NCBI GenBank assembly: GCA_016938235.1
Contig: JAFGVA010000135.1
Span: 1-50,049, forward strand
Length of the DNA: 50,049 nucleotides
DNA from: Bacteroidales bacterium
GTDB lineage: Bacteria > Bacteroidota > Bacteroidia > Bacteroidales > UBA10428
Reading direction: 5' to 3'
Shown here: piece after piece, positions 32,985 to 42,317 of the stretch
Layout of the letters: every line of letters starts with the position of its first letter
Position numbering within the stretch: position 1 is the first letter of the stretch
Position numbers and translations under genes: made by a program
Notes under the pieces: generated by a model
What the model saw: only the letters and a program-made list of their open reading frames with translations
Told to the model about the DNA's origin: nothing
Database searches by the model: none

Positions 32985-34361
32985 ATGAAGGATCTTCAAG
33001 GAAAAATACTTGCAATTGACGATAATGAAGACATTCTGTTTGCATTAAAACTGTTGTTAAAACCCCATGTGGATAAGATAACAACCATCTCTTCTCCGGA
33101 AAGGGTTATCGATCTGCTGAAGGTCGAAGATTACGATGTTATCTTGCTTGACATGAACTTCACTAAAGATGCCAGCAGCGGTCAGGAGGGTTTTAACTGG
33201 TTGTCAAAAATACTTGAACATGATCCACAGGCTGTTGTTATTTTCATTACGGCTTATGGCGATGCTGAAAAAGCTGTAAAGGCAATTAAATCCGGAGCAA
33301 CAGACTTTGTGCTTAAGCCATGGCAAAATGAAAAACTTTTAGCTACAATAAGTTCTTGTCTTAAACTTAGGCGCTCAAAACTTGAAGCCGATAAATTAAA
33401 AGTAAGCCAGAAAGCTATTTCAGAGATTATAGATGAACCTTTCAAAGATTTTATCGGCAATTCTACCGAGATGGAAGAAGTTTTCACTACCATCCGAAAA
33501 GTCGCTCAAACCGAAGCCAACGTATTGATTCTGGGCGAAAACGGAACAGGAAAAGAATTGGTTGCACGGGCAATTTATCGCCAAAGTGATAGAAAAGAAG
33601 AAGTATTTGTAAGTGTTGATTTAGGCTCGATAACAGAAACCCTTTTTGAAAGTGAATTATTCGGACATGTAAAAGGAGCATTTACTGATGCAAAAAACGA
33701 TAAACCAGGGAGATTCGAAGTTGCCTCGGGAGGTACACTTTTTCTTGATGAAATAGGAAACCTGTCTCTGCCTATGCAGGCAAAACTACTTACAGTAATA
33801 GAGCGCAGAGAAGTTACCAGGGTTGGGGCTAATAAGCCAACAAAGATTGACGTAAGGTTGATTTGCGCTACCAATAACAATGTTTACGAGATGGTAGATG
33901 AGGAACTGTTCCGCCAGGATCTGCTTTACCGGATTAATACTGTTGAGATACATCTTCCGCCTTTAAGAGAAAGAACATCCGATATTCCTGTTTTAACCGA
34001 ACATTTTCTTAAGATTTATGCAAAAAAATACAAAAAGAAAATCCAACGGCTAAGTGCTGCCGCACAAAACAAACTCAATTTGTATAGCTGGCCCGGTAAT
34101 GTCAGAGAACTTCAACATGCTTTGGAAAGAGCTGTAATAATGTGCGAATCCAACGTTCTTGAACAAGACGACATCATTCTGTCAGCTTCGAAAAAGAGAC
34201 AAAACGAAATAGATTTTGAGAACTACAACCTTGATGAAATTGAAAGGAAAATTATTACGAAGGTTATGAAACAATACCAGGGCAACATAACAAAGGCGGC
34301 AAAAGAACTTGGTTTAACCCGTACATCGCTGTACCGCAGAATGGAGAAATATGATCTTTAA
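32985..34361 (+). CDS. Sigma-54-dependent response regulator (NtrC family)
   Basis: 458 aa. Receiver domain with Asp11/Asp12 (AIDDNED), phospho-acceptor Asp56 (LLDMNF) and Lys in LKPW. The central AAA+ domain has Walker A GENGTGKE (184-191, K190) and the sigma-54 contact loop GAFTDA (231-236), a one-residue variant of GAFTGA that is common in NtrC-like proteins. A Fis-type helix-turn-helix (NITKAAKELGLTRTSLYRRM) closes the protein. It is co-encoded with a histidine kinase (11-bp overlap) and diverges from the ABC/TolC genes, its likely targets. Confidence 0.95.
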   Translation: MKDLQGKILAIDDNEDILFALKLLLKPHVDKITTISSPERVIDLLKVEDYDVILLDMNFTKDASSGQEGFNWLSKILEHDPQAVVIFITAYGDAEKAVKAIKSGATDFVLKPWQNEKLLATISSCLKLRRSKLEADKLKVSQKAISEIIDEPFKDFIGNSTEMEEVFTTIRKVAQTEANVLILGENGTGKELVARAIYRQSDRKEEVFVSVDLGSITETLFESELFGHVKGAFTDAKNDKPGRFEVASGGTLFLDEIGNLSLPMQAKLLTVIERREVTRVGANKPTKIDVRLICATNNNVYEMVDEELFRQDLLYRINTVEIHLPPLRERTSDIPVLTEHFLKIYAKKYKKKIQRLSAAAQNKLNLYSWPGNVRELQHALERAVIMCESNVLEQDDIILSASKKRQNEIDFENYNLDEIERKIITKVMKQYQGNITKAAKELGLTRTSLYRRMEKYDL

Positions 34362-35703
34362 ACGATTCAGAATAAATGTAATATTCCGGGTAATAATATT
34401 AACCCTGAGTATTTTTGTATTCTACTATTCATTCTCGACGGACTATTTTTTTACCCCGATTATTGTTGGCGTTGTAATAGCATTCGAGGTTACCTCGCTT
34501 ATTCGCTATATCGATAAAACCAATCGTGAACTTGCAAGTTTTCTTGAGTCGATAAGATTTTCGGAGTTTTCGAGGACCTTCAATATGGATGGCATGGGCA
34601 AATCGTTTGAAGAACTGAACAATGCTTTTAATGAAGTAATCAACGATTTTCAGAAGGTTCGATCAGAAAAAGAGGAACATTTTTATTATCTGCAAACTAT
34701 TCTCCAGAATATTGATGTTAGTGTGGTAGCTTACAGGGCTGACGGCACTATTGAACTCATAAACAAATCTGCCAAAAAGCTTTTCCAGGTGTCTGGCTTA
34801 AGAAATATTCAGGGACTTGAATCTTTAAGTAAAGAACTTGTTAGTATACTTTTCAGGATTCAACCCGGCCAGAATGAACTTGTGAGTGTACAGGACGATG
34901 ATGATTTCCTTCAATTAACTGTTTATGCTACCAATTTTAAAATAAAAGATAAGGTAATAACCCTGGCCACAATAAAAGATATTCAAACCGTTCTCGAAGA
35001 ACAGGAAACTGAAGCCTGGCAAAAACTTATTCGTGTACTCACGCATGAAATAATGAACTCAATAGCACCTATATCAAGTATTTCATCTACACTAAGTGAG
35101 TCGACAAAAAATTTACCCCTCACTGAAAATGGCGACCTGGTTATTGATAAAGAAACTTTGGAGGAATTCAGTCATGCGCTGCAAACAATTAATAAAAGAA
35201 GCAATGGCTTATTACACTTTGTAAACACTTACAGAAACCTGACAAAAATACCTCAACCCAACTTTAAAATCTGTAAAGTTGCTGACATATTAAACAATGT
35301 TAGCAATCTTATGGCTGATGAAATAAAAACCAAAGGCATAGATTTTCTTATAAAAACCGAACCCGAAAACATTTCCTTTACAGCCGACGGACAGCTAATT
35401 GAACAGGTGCTGATTAACCTGATAAAAAATTCGGTTCAGGCACTAAAAGAAAGACCCCATGCTACGATAAAACTCATCAGCTTTTTTAATAAAAGAGGCA
35501 GGGTTACTATTCAGGTTATTGATAACGGCCCCGGAATTTTACCGGAAGTTCTGGAAAAGATTTTTATACCATTCTTCACCACAAAGCCTTCAGGTTCAGG
35601 CATTGGCCTGGCTCTGTCAAGACAAATACTAAAGCTTCATAATGGTTCTATAAATGCCCAGTCGACCCTGGATAAGGAAACAATATTTACTCTGACATTC
35701 TGA
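34351..35703 (+). CDS. Sensor histidine kinase, partner of the sigma-54 regulator
   Basis: 450 aa. Two membrane helices at the N-terminus ([38 protein letters not shown]) with only a few residues between them, so it lacks a large periplasmic sensor. Then come a short linker, a PAS-like domain (about 115-215), the H-box with His232 ([15 protein letters not shown]), and the ATPase with N, G1 and G2 boxes ([31 protein letters not shown]). It starts at ATG 34351, overlapping the regulator stop by 11 bp, so translation is coupled. Likely signal is cytosolic or membrane-borne, by inference from the missing periplasmic domain. Confidence 0.93.
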   Translation: MIFKRFRINVIFRVIILTLSIFVFYYSFSTDYFFTPIIVGVVIAFEVTSLIRYIDKTNRELASFLESIRFSEFSRTFNMDGMGKSFEELNNAFNEVINDFQKVRSEKEEHFYYLQTILQNIDVSVVAYRADGTIELINKSAKKLFQVSGLRNIQGLESLSKELVSILFRIQPGQNELVSVQDDDDFLQLTVYATNFKIKDKVITLATIKDIQTVLEEQETEAWQKLIRVLTHEIMNSIAPISSISSTLSESTKNLPLTENGDLVIDKETLEEFSHALQTINKRSNGLLHFVNTYRNLTKIPQPNFKICKVADILNNVSNLMADEIKTKGIDFLIKTEPENISFTADGQLIEQVLINLIKNSVQALKERPHATIKLISFFNKRGRVTIQVIDNGPGILPEVLEKIFIPFFTTKPSGSGIGLALSRQILKLHNGSINAQSTLDKETIFTLTF

Positions 35704-35706
35704 CAG

Positions 35707-35913
35707 CTATACAATATCAATTATCTGGCCAAAATATTCCACCCGGTCGCCCCTGCGTATTTTTGCTCTCTTTCGGTATTCTACACTGCCATTCAGATTT
35801 ACTTCGCCATTTTCTATTTCTAACTTACCATGCCCGCCGGTTGCTACTAGATTCAATGCCTTAAGGAGTTTGTAAAGTTCGATGTATTCTTCGTTTAATT
35901 CAAATTGAATCAT
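35707..35913 (-). CDS. S4-domain RNA-binding small protein (YbcJ-like)
   Basis: 68 aa. The whole protein is an S4-type RNA-binding fold: LYKLLKALNLVATGGHGKLEIENGEVNLNGSVEYRKRAKIRRGDRV, with the NG-V-Y--R/K-R-K pattern of S4 proteins such as YbcJ. Length is normal for that family. Its stop codon is 3 bp from the convergent kinase stop. Probably an RNA-binding ribosome or regulatory accessory; target unknown. Confidence 0.88.
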   Translation of the reverse strand: MIQFELNEEYIELYKLLKALNLVATGGHGKLEIENGEVNLNGSVEYRKRAKIRRGDRVEYFGQIIDIV

Positions 35914-36092
35914 TTTTTGTGGGTTTTAGCTTCCTGAAATTACACAGCATTTACACTTTATCAGAAGTAAAATATTAACAAATTGAACATTTTTGTTTTT
36001 TTTACGTATTTACATATATAGATTCTTGTATTTTATGGCATTGTTTTTGTCAGAAACATTTAAAACTGAATAATAATTAAAAACATAATACA

Positions 36093-36452
36093 ATGACTTT
36101 AGAACATTTAACAAAAGATACTTTTAAAACAAAAGTATTTAACTACGAAACAAATAAGGAATGGAAATTTGAGGGTGTAAAACCTGCAATAATCGATTTT
36201 TATGCCGATTGGTGTGCTCCCTGTAGAATGGTAGCTCCCATACTGGAAGAACTAAAAGAAGAATACGGCGACAAGCTTGATATCTTCAAAATAAACACAG
36301 AGCAGGAACAGGAACTTGCAGGCATGTTTGGTGTTCAGAGTATTCCAAGTCTATTATTCATTCCTGCAGAAGGTCAACCGCAAATGGCGATGGGTGCTCT
36401 GCCAAAAGACACTTTTAAAAAAGCTATTTCTGACGTTCTAAAAGTAAACTAA
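36093..36452 (+). CDS. trxA: Thioredoxin (WCAPC)
   Basis: 119 aa. Active site WCAPC (C41, C44) in DFYADWCAPCRMV and cis-proline region QSIPSLLF. Ala replaces Gly in the CGPC motif, a common variant. It is a close paralogue of the thioredoxin at 7975-8334, matching in length and in most residues (FNYETNKEWKFEG, PKDTFKKA). It is followed after 1 bp by a DUF6132 gene that starts with GTG, so the two are translationally coupled. Confidence 0.95.
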   Translation: MTLEHLTKDTFKTKVFNYETNKEWKFEGVKPAIIDFYADWCAPCRMVAPILEELKEEYGDKLDIFKINTEQEQELAGMFGVQSIPSLLFIPAEGQPQMAMGALPKDTFKKAISDVLKVN

Positions 36453-36453
36453 A

Positions 36454-36687
36454 GTGAAGAACAAGAAAAGAATATACATACTTTCAGGTATCGTGCTTGG
36501 ACTTTTAGGTGGATTTATCTACTGGCGATTTGTCGGGTGCACCAGCGGCACCTGCCCTATAACTTCGAACTGGCATACCAGTACAATTATGGGTGGAATT
36601 TTTGGATACCTGCTTGCAGATAGTTTCAAATTCAAGGAAAAAAAAGAGGAGGCTGAAGATATTTCTGAAAGTAAAAAATATCAATAA
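36454..36687 (+). CDS. Small membrane protein, DUF6132-like
   Basis: 77 aa from a GTG start that is 1 bp after the thioredoxin stop. One or two short hydrophobic segments (YILSGIVLGLLGGFIYWRF; STIMGGIFGYLLADSF) flank a GCTSGTCPITS motif with two Cys, facing a common compartment. The GCxSGxCPIT motif is the hallmark of DUF6132 as I remember it. Adjacent to thioredoxin, the Cys pair may take part in thiol or sulfur chemistry, which is an inference. Charged tail at the C-terminus. Confidence 0.8.
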   Translation: MKNKKRIYILSGIVLGLLGGFIYWRFVGCTSGTCPITSNWHTSTIMGGIFGYLLADSFKFKEKKEEAEDISESKKYQ

Positions 36688-36716
36688 CCCCTATTTTGGA
36701 GGTTTTATTACAATTG

Positions 36717-36745
36717 AGGGCCGGGAGAATTTCCGGCCCTTTTTA
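36717..36745 (+). terminator. Intrinsic terminator after thioredoxin/DUF6132
   Basis: AGGGCCGG (36717-36724) and CCGGCCCT (36733-36740) pair perfectly around an 8-nt loop, followed by TTTTTATT. It overlaps the 3' end of the convergent menE gene, whose stop codon is at 36743-36745. Confidence 0.85.
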
Positions 36746-37816
36746 TTCTGCAAAAAGTCCCTGCAAAGAGTTTCTATCTACCTTGTATGACGATGTTCTG
36801 GGCAGAGTTTCAATATTTAAAAAGCGACGAGGCATCAGGTTGGAAGGCAAAATTTCCTTTAACAATTCTTTTATTTCCGCTTCATTAACTTGCTGATCCG
36901 ATTCGATAACAATAGCAATTGCCTGTCCAAGTTTTTCGTCAGGTAAACCAATTATTGCAAAATCTGCATCGATAACTTTTGCAATTGAAGCTTCAATCTC
37001 TTCCGGTTTAACTTTTATGCCTCCCGAGTTAATAATATTATCATACCGTCCCAACCATAGAAACTGGCTTTCATCGATTATATCAACCAAATCGTTTGTA
37101 TGAACCGGCTCATCGAGGAATGGCACATGAACTACCAAACAGCCCCGTGCATCTTTTTCAATTTTAATACCCGGAAGTACTTTGAAATATTTATCCGGGT
37201 TCTGTCCACTTATTTTTCTTAGAGCAATGTGCGAAGCTGTTTCAGACATTCCATAGGTTTCGTATGTTCTGTTCTGAACATCTCTGAAAGTTGCTTTTAT
37301 CTCGGAACGCATTTCTGAACCGCCAATAAGTAAAATGTCAATATTTCTGAAAAATTCGTAATTACTGAAAGAATTAAAAACCTGCAAAGGAACCATGGCA
37401 CAAAACTGAATTTTACCATATCGCGATAACACAGGCATTGATGATGGTTCTTCCCAGAAAAGATTTAACCCGCTGACAAAAGAGCGTATTATCATCATTT
37501 TACCTGCAATATAATCGACCGAAAGGCAGAGTAAAGCTTTATCGCCAAATTTTAATCCCAGAACCTGGGTGGTTAATTTAGCCGATTCTATTAATGCTCT
37601 TTTGGGAAGTTTTATCTCTTTTTGCTTCCCGGTTGTTCCTGAACTATTTTGCAGAATGTAATCTTTATCGTCAAGAAACTCGAGAATAAACAGGTAAATT
37701 TTTTTTTCAAACCCCGGAATATCCTCCTGAACTTTTTGTTTTGCATGAGTCAACAGGTCTTCTTTTGAAAACAACCTGTCATGCAGAATTATACCGGGAA
37801 AATCAAAATTTACCAT
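36743..37816 (-). CDS. menE: o-Succinylbenzoate-CoA ligase
   Basis: 357 aa. It is the ATP-dependent enzyme that makes OSB-CoA in menaquinone synthesis. The AMP-binding fold is shown by the P-loop SSGTTGKQKE, YETYGMSETASH, WLGRYDNIINSGGIKVKPEEIE and a C-terminal Lys in SYKVDRNS. At 357 aa it is shorter than E. coli MenE (about 450 aa) because the N-terminal part is reduced; from memory, shorter versions are usual in Bacteroidota. Last gene of the menaquinone operon, 3 bp after menC. Confidence 0.93.
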   Translation of the reverse strand: MVNFDFPGIILHDRLFSKEDLLTHAKQKVQEDIPGFEKKIYLFILEFLDDKDYILQNSSGTTGKQKEIKLPKRALIESAKLTTQVLGLKFGDKALLCLSVDYIAGKMMIIRSFVSGLNLFWEEPSSMPVLSRYGKIQFCAMVPLQVFNSFSNYEFFRNIDILLIGGSEMRSEIKATFRDVQNRTYETYGMSETASHIALRKISGQNPDKYFKVLPGIKIEKDARGCLVVHVPFLDEPVHTNDLVDIIDESQFLWLGRYDNIINSGGIKVKPEEIEASIAKVIDADFAIIGLPDEKLGQAIAIVIESDQQVNEAEIKELLKEILPSNLMPRRFLNIETLPRTSSYKVDRNSLQGLFAE

Positions 37817-37819
37817 ATG

Positions 37820-38869
37820 CTAATATACAAATTCAAAATTCCAATTCAGCTCAGGATTATAAAAAAGTTTCTGTCCCCTGACTTCTAACGGAGATTCGAC
37901 ATTTTGTTTAAACAAGCTTCCTGTACCCAGACCTTGCGGCATTTTAGATCCCAAATCAAAACTCCACTGTGCTATGGCATTTAAACCAATGTTTGATTCT
38001 AAAGCAGAGGTAACCCACCACCTGATATTAAATTCTGAAGCAATATTTATCCAATCGGTTGCTTCTTTAAATCCTCCTATTAAACTTGGTTTTAGTACAA
38101 TATACTGTGGTTTAATTATTTCTAACAGTTTTCGTTTATTTTCTAAAGGATATTTTCCGATAAGCTCTTCATCTAATGCAATGGGTATAGGCGTTGTGCT
38201 GCAAAGTTCTGCCATTTCCGAAATCTGTGTCGGGAATATAGGTTGTTCAATAGAATGAATATTCAAATCGGCAAGCTTATTGAGAACATCGTGAACCTTG
38301 GAATAGCTGAACGAACCATTTGCATCAACTCTTATTTCAAGATCTGAAGAACTGTATTTTTTTCTGAGGTTAGATAATAAAAAAAGTTCATCGTCGAGAT
38401 CAAGGGCACCAATTTTAAGTTTTACACAGGTGAAACCTTTTTCAATCTTTTGTTCAACCTGCCGGTACATTTCGCGCATATCACCCATCCAAACAAGCGC
38501 GTTTATGGCAATTCCTTTGGTGCCTTCAGTAAATTCCGAAGGAAAAAGCAACTTTGTTCCCTTCACCTGGTAATCGAGAAGAGCTGTTTCAATTGCAAAA
38601 TTCAGGGCGGGGAATTCATAAATCGGTTTTTCAAAATTAAATGTTCCGCGATTTATTTCACTGCAAATATCATATAATCTGGATTCTATCTGCTCCTCAT
38701 CATCGATACTCAGTCCCGGAATAATTGAACACTCTCCTATGCCCTTCATATAGGGTCGGTTGGGATCATACAGATAAACATACCAGCTGGGCTTTGATAA
38801 AAGTATACCTCTGGATGTACCTGCCGGATGCTTAAAACTTAAAATGCGCTTTTGAAAATATGCTTTCAC
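37820..38869 (-). CDS. menC: o-Succinylbenzoate synthase
   Basis: 349 aa, GTG start. An enolase-superfamily enzyme that dehydrates SHCHC to o-succinylbenzoate. The barrel carries the KxK pair (VKLKIGALD), metal ligands Asp in RVDANGSFS, Glu in SIEQPI and Asp in ALDEELIG, and a late Lys in VLKPSL. Signature order and length fit MenC. It is between menA and menE in the men operon; the 48-bp gap to menA is the largest in the run. Confidence 0.93.
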   Translation of the reverse strand: MKAYFQKRILSFKHPAGTSRGILLSKPSWYVYLYDPNRPYMKGIGECSIIPGLSIDDEEQIESRLYDICSEINRGTFNFEKPIYEFPALNFAIETALLDYQVKGTKLLFPSEFTEGTKGIAINALVWMGDMREMYRQVEQKIEKGFTCVKLKIGALDLDDELFLLSNLRKKYSSSDLEIRVDANGSFSYSKVHDVLNKLADLNIHSIEQPIFPTQISEMAELCSTTPIPIALDEELIGKYPLENKRKLLEIIKPQYIVLKPSLIGGFKEATDWINIASEFNIRWWVTSALESNIGLNAIAQWSFDLGSKMPQGLGTGSLFKQNVESPLEVRGQKLFYNPELNWNFEFVY

Positions 38870-38917
38870 AGCTTAAAAATAATAGAAAATCCTTTACAAG
38901 CTTGTCGCTAATAATTC

Positions 38918-39826
38918 TTACTGCAAAATAAGACCTGCAGAAAAGGTAACTGAAAATGCAAATGTTGTTAATGCAAGTTTTTTAAGCTCGCCATTTAAAT
39001 CAACGGGTACCGTATTGAGCATAACTGTTCGAATATCATAATATAAAAAAGGAATAGTTGCCATAAACAACAACTGCACAGGAGATTTAAAAAAAATTAA
39101 TGTGTAAATAACGGTAAGTACAATACCCACAACAACAATTACGAGATGATAAACTTTTGCTGCTTTAACGCCAATTCTGACAACCAGGGTTCTTTTTCCA
39201 TTTTCGGCATCGTTATCTACATCTCTGAGATTGTTTAAATTAAGTACCCCGGAACTAAACAGGCCAATTGATGATGCAGGAAGAAGAATCCAGGGATCAA
39301 AAAAGCCTGTATGTAAAAAAAATGTACCACACACACCAATTAAACCAAAATACAGGTACACGAACAAATCGCCCAGTCCCACATATCCGTATGGATTCCG
39401 GCCGACAGTGTATTTCACTGATGCATAAATTGCAGAAAAGCCAATAGCAAAAAACACAAGAATGGTTTTAACAGGAAATTGATTCAGGCCTACAAATATT
39501 AAAACACTACCTGCTAAAAGAGATAAAACCACAAAAAATACTATCATTCTGCGTATTGCCTGATGCGACACCTTGCCACTTTGTGTAACCCGTTCCGGGC
39601 CAATTCTATCCGGGTTATCAGATCCTTTTACGGCATCGCCGTAATCATTTGCCAGGTTCGATAAAATCTGGAGAAACAAAGTAGTAAGAATTGCAAAAAT
39701 AAAAACACCAATTCTGAAGCCGCTAAAAGAATATGCAAGAAAACTACCAACCAAAGTGCTTGAAAGAGCCAGAGGAAGTGTCCTTAACCTAAAAGCCTGC
39801 AACCATATATTAATTTTCGTTCCCAT
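38918..39826 (-). CDS. menA: 1,4-Dihydroxy-2-naphthoate polyprenyltransferase
   Basis: 302 aa, an integral membrane UbiA-family enzyme that attaches the isoprenoid tail to DHNA. It has about eight to nine hydrophobic helices. The first Asp-rich motif is NLANDYGDAVKGSD (the N-x-x-x-D-x-x-x-D signature of MenA), and the second is NLRDVDNDAENGKRTL. Six bp after the menB stop. It provides the last step but one of the pathway; the methyltransferase (menG/ubiE) is not in view. Confidence 0.95.
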   Translation of the reverse strand: MGTKINIWLQAFRLRTLPLALSSTLVGSFLAYSFSGFRIGVFIFAILTTLFLQILSNLANDYGDAVKGSDNPDRIGPERVTQSGKVSHQAIRRMIVFFVVLSLLAGSVLIFVGLNQFPVKTILVFFAIGFSAIYASVKYTVGRNPYGYVGLGDLFVYLYFGLIGVCGTFFLHTGFFDPWILLPASSIGLFSSGVLNLNNLRDVDNDAENGKRTLVVRIGVKAAKVYHLVIVVVGIVLTVIYTLIFFKSPVQLLFMATIPFLYYDIRTVMLNTVPVDLNGELKKLALTTFAFSVTFSAGLILQ

Positions 39827-39832
39827 TTAAAT

Positions 39833-40657
39833 TTAAGGTAATTTCGGATATTTTGACCAATCCGGTTTGCGCTTTTCAAGAAAGGCTTTTTTGCCTTCCT
39901 GAGCCTCCTCTGTCATATAATACAGCATGGTTGCATTTCCTGCAAGCTCCTGTATACCTGCCTGACCATCGAGTTCGGCATTTAAACCTGCTTTAATCAT
40001 ACGCAAAGCCAGCGGACTGTGTTGCATTATTTTTTTACACCATTCAACAGTTACATCTTCGAGCTGATCAAATGGTACAACTTTATTCACCAGTCCCATA
40101 TTGTATGCTTCTTTAGCTGTGTACTGTTCACATAAAAACCAAATCTCACGCGCTTTCTTTTGTCCTACAATTCTTGCCAGGTAAGATGAACCAAATCCGG
40201 CATCGAAACTGCCCACCCTGGGGCCGGTCTGGCCAAAAATGGCATTTTCTGATGCAATGCTTATATCGCAAACCACATGCAGCACATGTCCGCCACCAAT
40301 GGCAAAGCCATTAACCATGGCAATTACCGGTTTTGGGATTGAACGAATTAGTTTCTGCATGTCAAGGATATTTAAGCGGGGAACACCGTCTTTGCCTATG
40401 TACCCTGCATTGCTTTTTACATTCTGATCTCCTCCGCTGCAAAAAGCCTTGTCGCCTTCTCCCGTCAGAATTACAACATTAACATCCTGACTTTCGCGAC
40501 AATATACCATTGCCTCGCACATTTCTTTAGTTGTATCGGGAGTAAATGCATTTCTATAGCGCGGCCTGTTTATGGTAATTTTGGCAATTCCTTCGAAAAA
40601 TTCAAATTTTATCTCTTCGTATTCTTTTATTGTAGTCCAGTTTCTCACTCTGCTCAT
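39833..40657 (-). CDS. menB: 1,4-Dihydroxy-2-naphthoyl-CoA synthase
   Basis: 274 aa. A crotonase-fold enzyme that closes the second ring of the naphthoquinone from OSB-CoA. The oxyanion-hole segment ([29 protein letters not shown]) and the MenB-specific [21 protein letters not shown] are present. Length and motifs are standard. Its ATG overlaps the menD stop (ATGA at 40654-40657), so the two are translationally coupled. Confidence 0.96.
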   Translation of the reverse strand: MSRVRNWTTIKEYEEIKFEFFEGIAKITINRPRYRNAFTPDTTKEMCEAMVYCRESQDVNVVILTGEGDKAFCSGGDQNVKSNAGYIGKDGVPRLNILDMQKLIRSIPKPVIAMVNGFAIGGGHVLHVVCDISIASENAIFGQTGPRVGSFDAGFGSSYLARIVGQKKAREIWFLCEQYTAKEAYNMGLVNKVVPFDQLEDVTVEWCKKIMQHSPLALRMIKAGLNAELDGQAGIQELAGNATMLYYMTEEAQEGKKAFLEKRKPDWSKYPKLP

Positions 40658-42312
40658 TGTTTTAAATTGTTCATAAAGTTACGAAATATTTCAGCGTTCA
40701 TAAGGCCCGATGTATCAACCTCCAATAATGTTACAACACTTGATTTTTTTAATTTCAGCATTTCTGTATTCAATTCTTCAACAGATTTTGCATATAAATG
40801 GTTCACTCCAAACGCTTCGCAAATTTTATTTATTTTCACCGGGTGGTGAGCAACGAAGTATTCCTGGTAAGCATCTTGTTGCGATGGTCCATCAATTAAA
40901 CCAAAAATACCACCTCCGTTGTTATTTACCACTATGACCTTAAGATTATGAGGTAATTGCTTGTTCCATAGGGCATTTGAATCGTACACAAAACTAAGAT
41001 CTCCCAATACAGCATAAACCGTTTTACTGGTTGACATGGCAATTCCTGCAGCTGTTGACAAGCAACCATCGATTCCGGAGGTTCCCCTGTTCGAATAAAA
41101 TTTCTTGAATTGCATTTTATTTAACTGAAGATATCTTATAACACTGCTGTTGCCGGCAAAAATTATGTCCTCAGCATTAAAACATTTACTCATTTCCGAA
41201 AAAACCAACATATCGCTGTAATTAATTTCAGAAATGTTTTTGGAGTATTTTGCCCGGGCTTTGTTATGAGAATCCAACCACAGTTTCTTAAATTCAGAAT
41301 TATTTTCTGAATGGTACACAGCCGATAAAGATTCGAAAAACAAATGTGGCTTTGTTTTGATCACCTGGTTCAAGTGCTGAAAGGTATCAACTGCATTTCC
41401 TGATGGTGAAACATACCAGAATTCCGTCTTTGTTAATTTCCGGAGATAATTCTTCACCCGTTTTGAAACAAGCTGTCCACCAAAATAAATAACCAGGTCG
41501 GGAATGTATTCTTCAGTTAAATCTTCCGAGGCCATAATTATATCGGCATTTACGGCATTGTCTAATTCCGAAAGGTTACTTACAGATTCTGCTATGCATA
41601 CAATACTGTCGCTTTTTGCAAGTTTAGATAATGATTTTGCTAAAAGCTTTTCCGGAATATGCTGGCCTGCAACAATTAAAATTTTATCTGAAGCAGAATA
41701 CCTGCTCAACAATTCTGGCGAAAGTGAAAATGAAATACTTCCTGCAATTTCAAAAAGCCTGAAATCATCGAAATCGGGTATTTCTTCATACAATGGCTCT
41801 CTTAAGGGCACGTTAATATGTACCGGCCCCGGTTTATCGGATTGAGACAGGTTGGCAGCTTCATTTACAATTCGTTCGACAAAAATTTTATCATTTTCGT
41901 CTTTTATTTCAACAGGCAACTGAAACTCCCGCTTAAGGTTTGCTGTATAAATACCGTTTTGGCGAATGGTCTGGTTATCCTGCTGATCTATCCATTCCGG
42001 AGGACGGTCGGCAGTTAAAACTATAAGTGAAACTCCCTGGTGAAAAGCTTCGGCCACTGCCGGAGCAAAGTTCAGCGCTGCTGTGCCTGAGGTTGAAATA
42101 ACAACAACAGGTTTGTTTTTACGCAAGGCTATTCCCAAAGCAAAATAAGCAGCACTCCGCTCATCTACAATGCTGTGACAATTATTTCTAAAATGTCTGT
42201 AGAAAAGTTGAATCAAGGGGGCATTTCTTGAACCTGGAGATATTACAATATCTTCTACACCTTTTGCCTTGAAAATCAGGGGTAATAATGATAAATGCTG
42301 TTTTAAATGCAT
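40654..42312 (-). CDS. menD: 2-Succinyl-5-enolpyruvyl-6-hydroxy-3-cyclohexene-1-carboxylate synthase
   Basis: 552 aa. A thiamine-diphosphate enzyme that joins isochorismate and 2-oxoglutarate. The N-terminal TPP pyrimidine domain has the [10 protein letters not shown] segment and conserved Glu near [12 protein letters not shown]; the C-terminal TPP-binding motif is [35 protein letters not shown]. Length is standard. Third gene of the operon, 5 bp after menF. Confidence 0.96.
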   Translation of the reverse strand: MHLKQHLSLLPLIFKAKGVEDIVISPGSRNAPLIQLFYRHFRNNCHSIVDERSAAYFALGIALRKNKPVVVISTSGTAALNFAPAVAEAFHQGVSLIVLTADRPPEWIDQQDNQTIRQNGIYTANLKREFQLPVEIKDENDKIFVERIVNEAANLSQSDKPGPVHINVPLREPLYEEIPDFDDFRLFEIAGSISFSLSPELLSRYSASDKILIVAGQHIPEKLLAKSLSKLAKSDSIVCIAESVSNLSELDNAVNADIIMASEDLTEEYIPDLVIYFGGQLVSKRVKNYLRKLTKTEFWYVSPSGNAVDTFQHLNQVIKTKPHLFFESLSAVYHSENNSEFKKLWLDSHNKARAKYSKNISEINYSDMLVFSEMSKCFNAEDIIFAGNSSVIRYLQLNKMQFKKFYSNRGTSGIDGCLSTAAGIAMSTSKTVYAVLGDLSFVYDSNALWNKQLPHNLKVIVVNNNGGGIFGLIDGPSQQDAYQEYFVAHHPVKINKICEAFGVNHLYAKSVEELNTEMLKLKKSSVVTLLEVDTSGLMNAEIFRNFMNNLKQ

Positions 42313-42317
42313 TTTGT

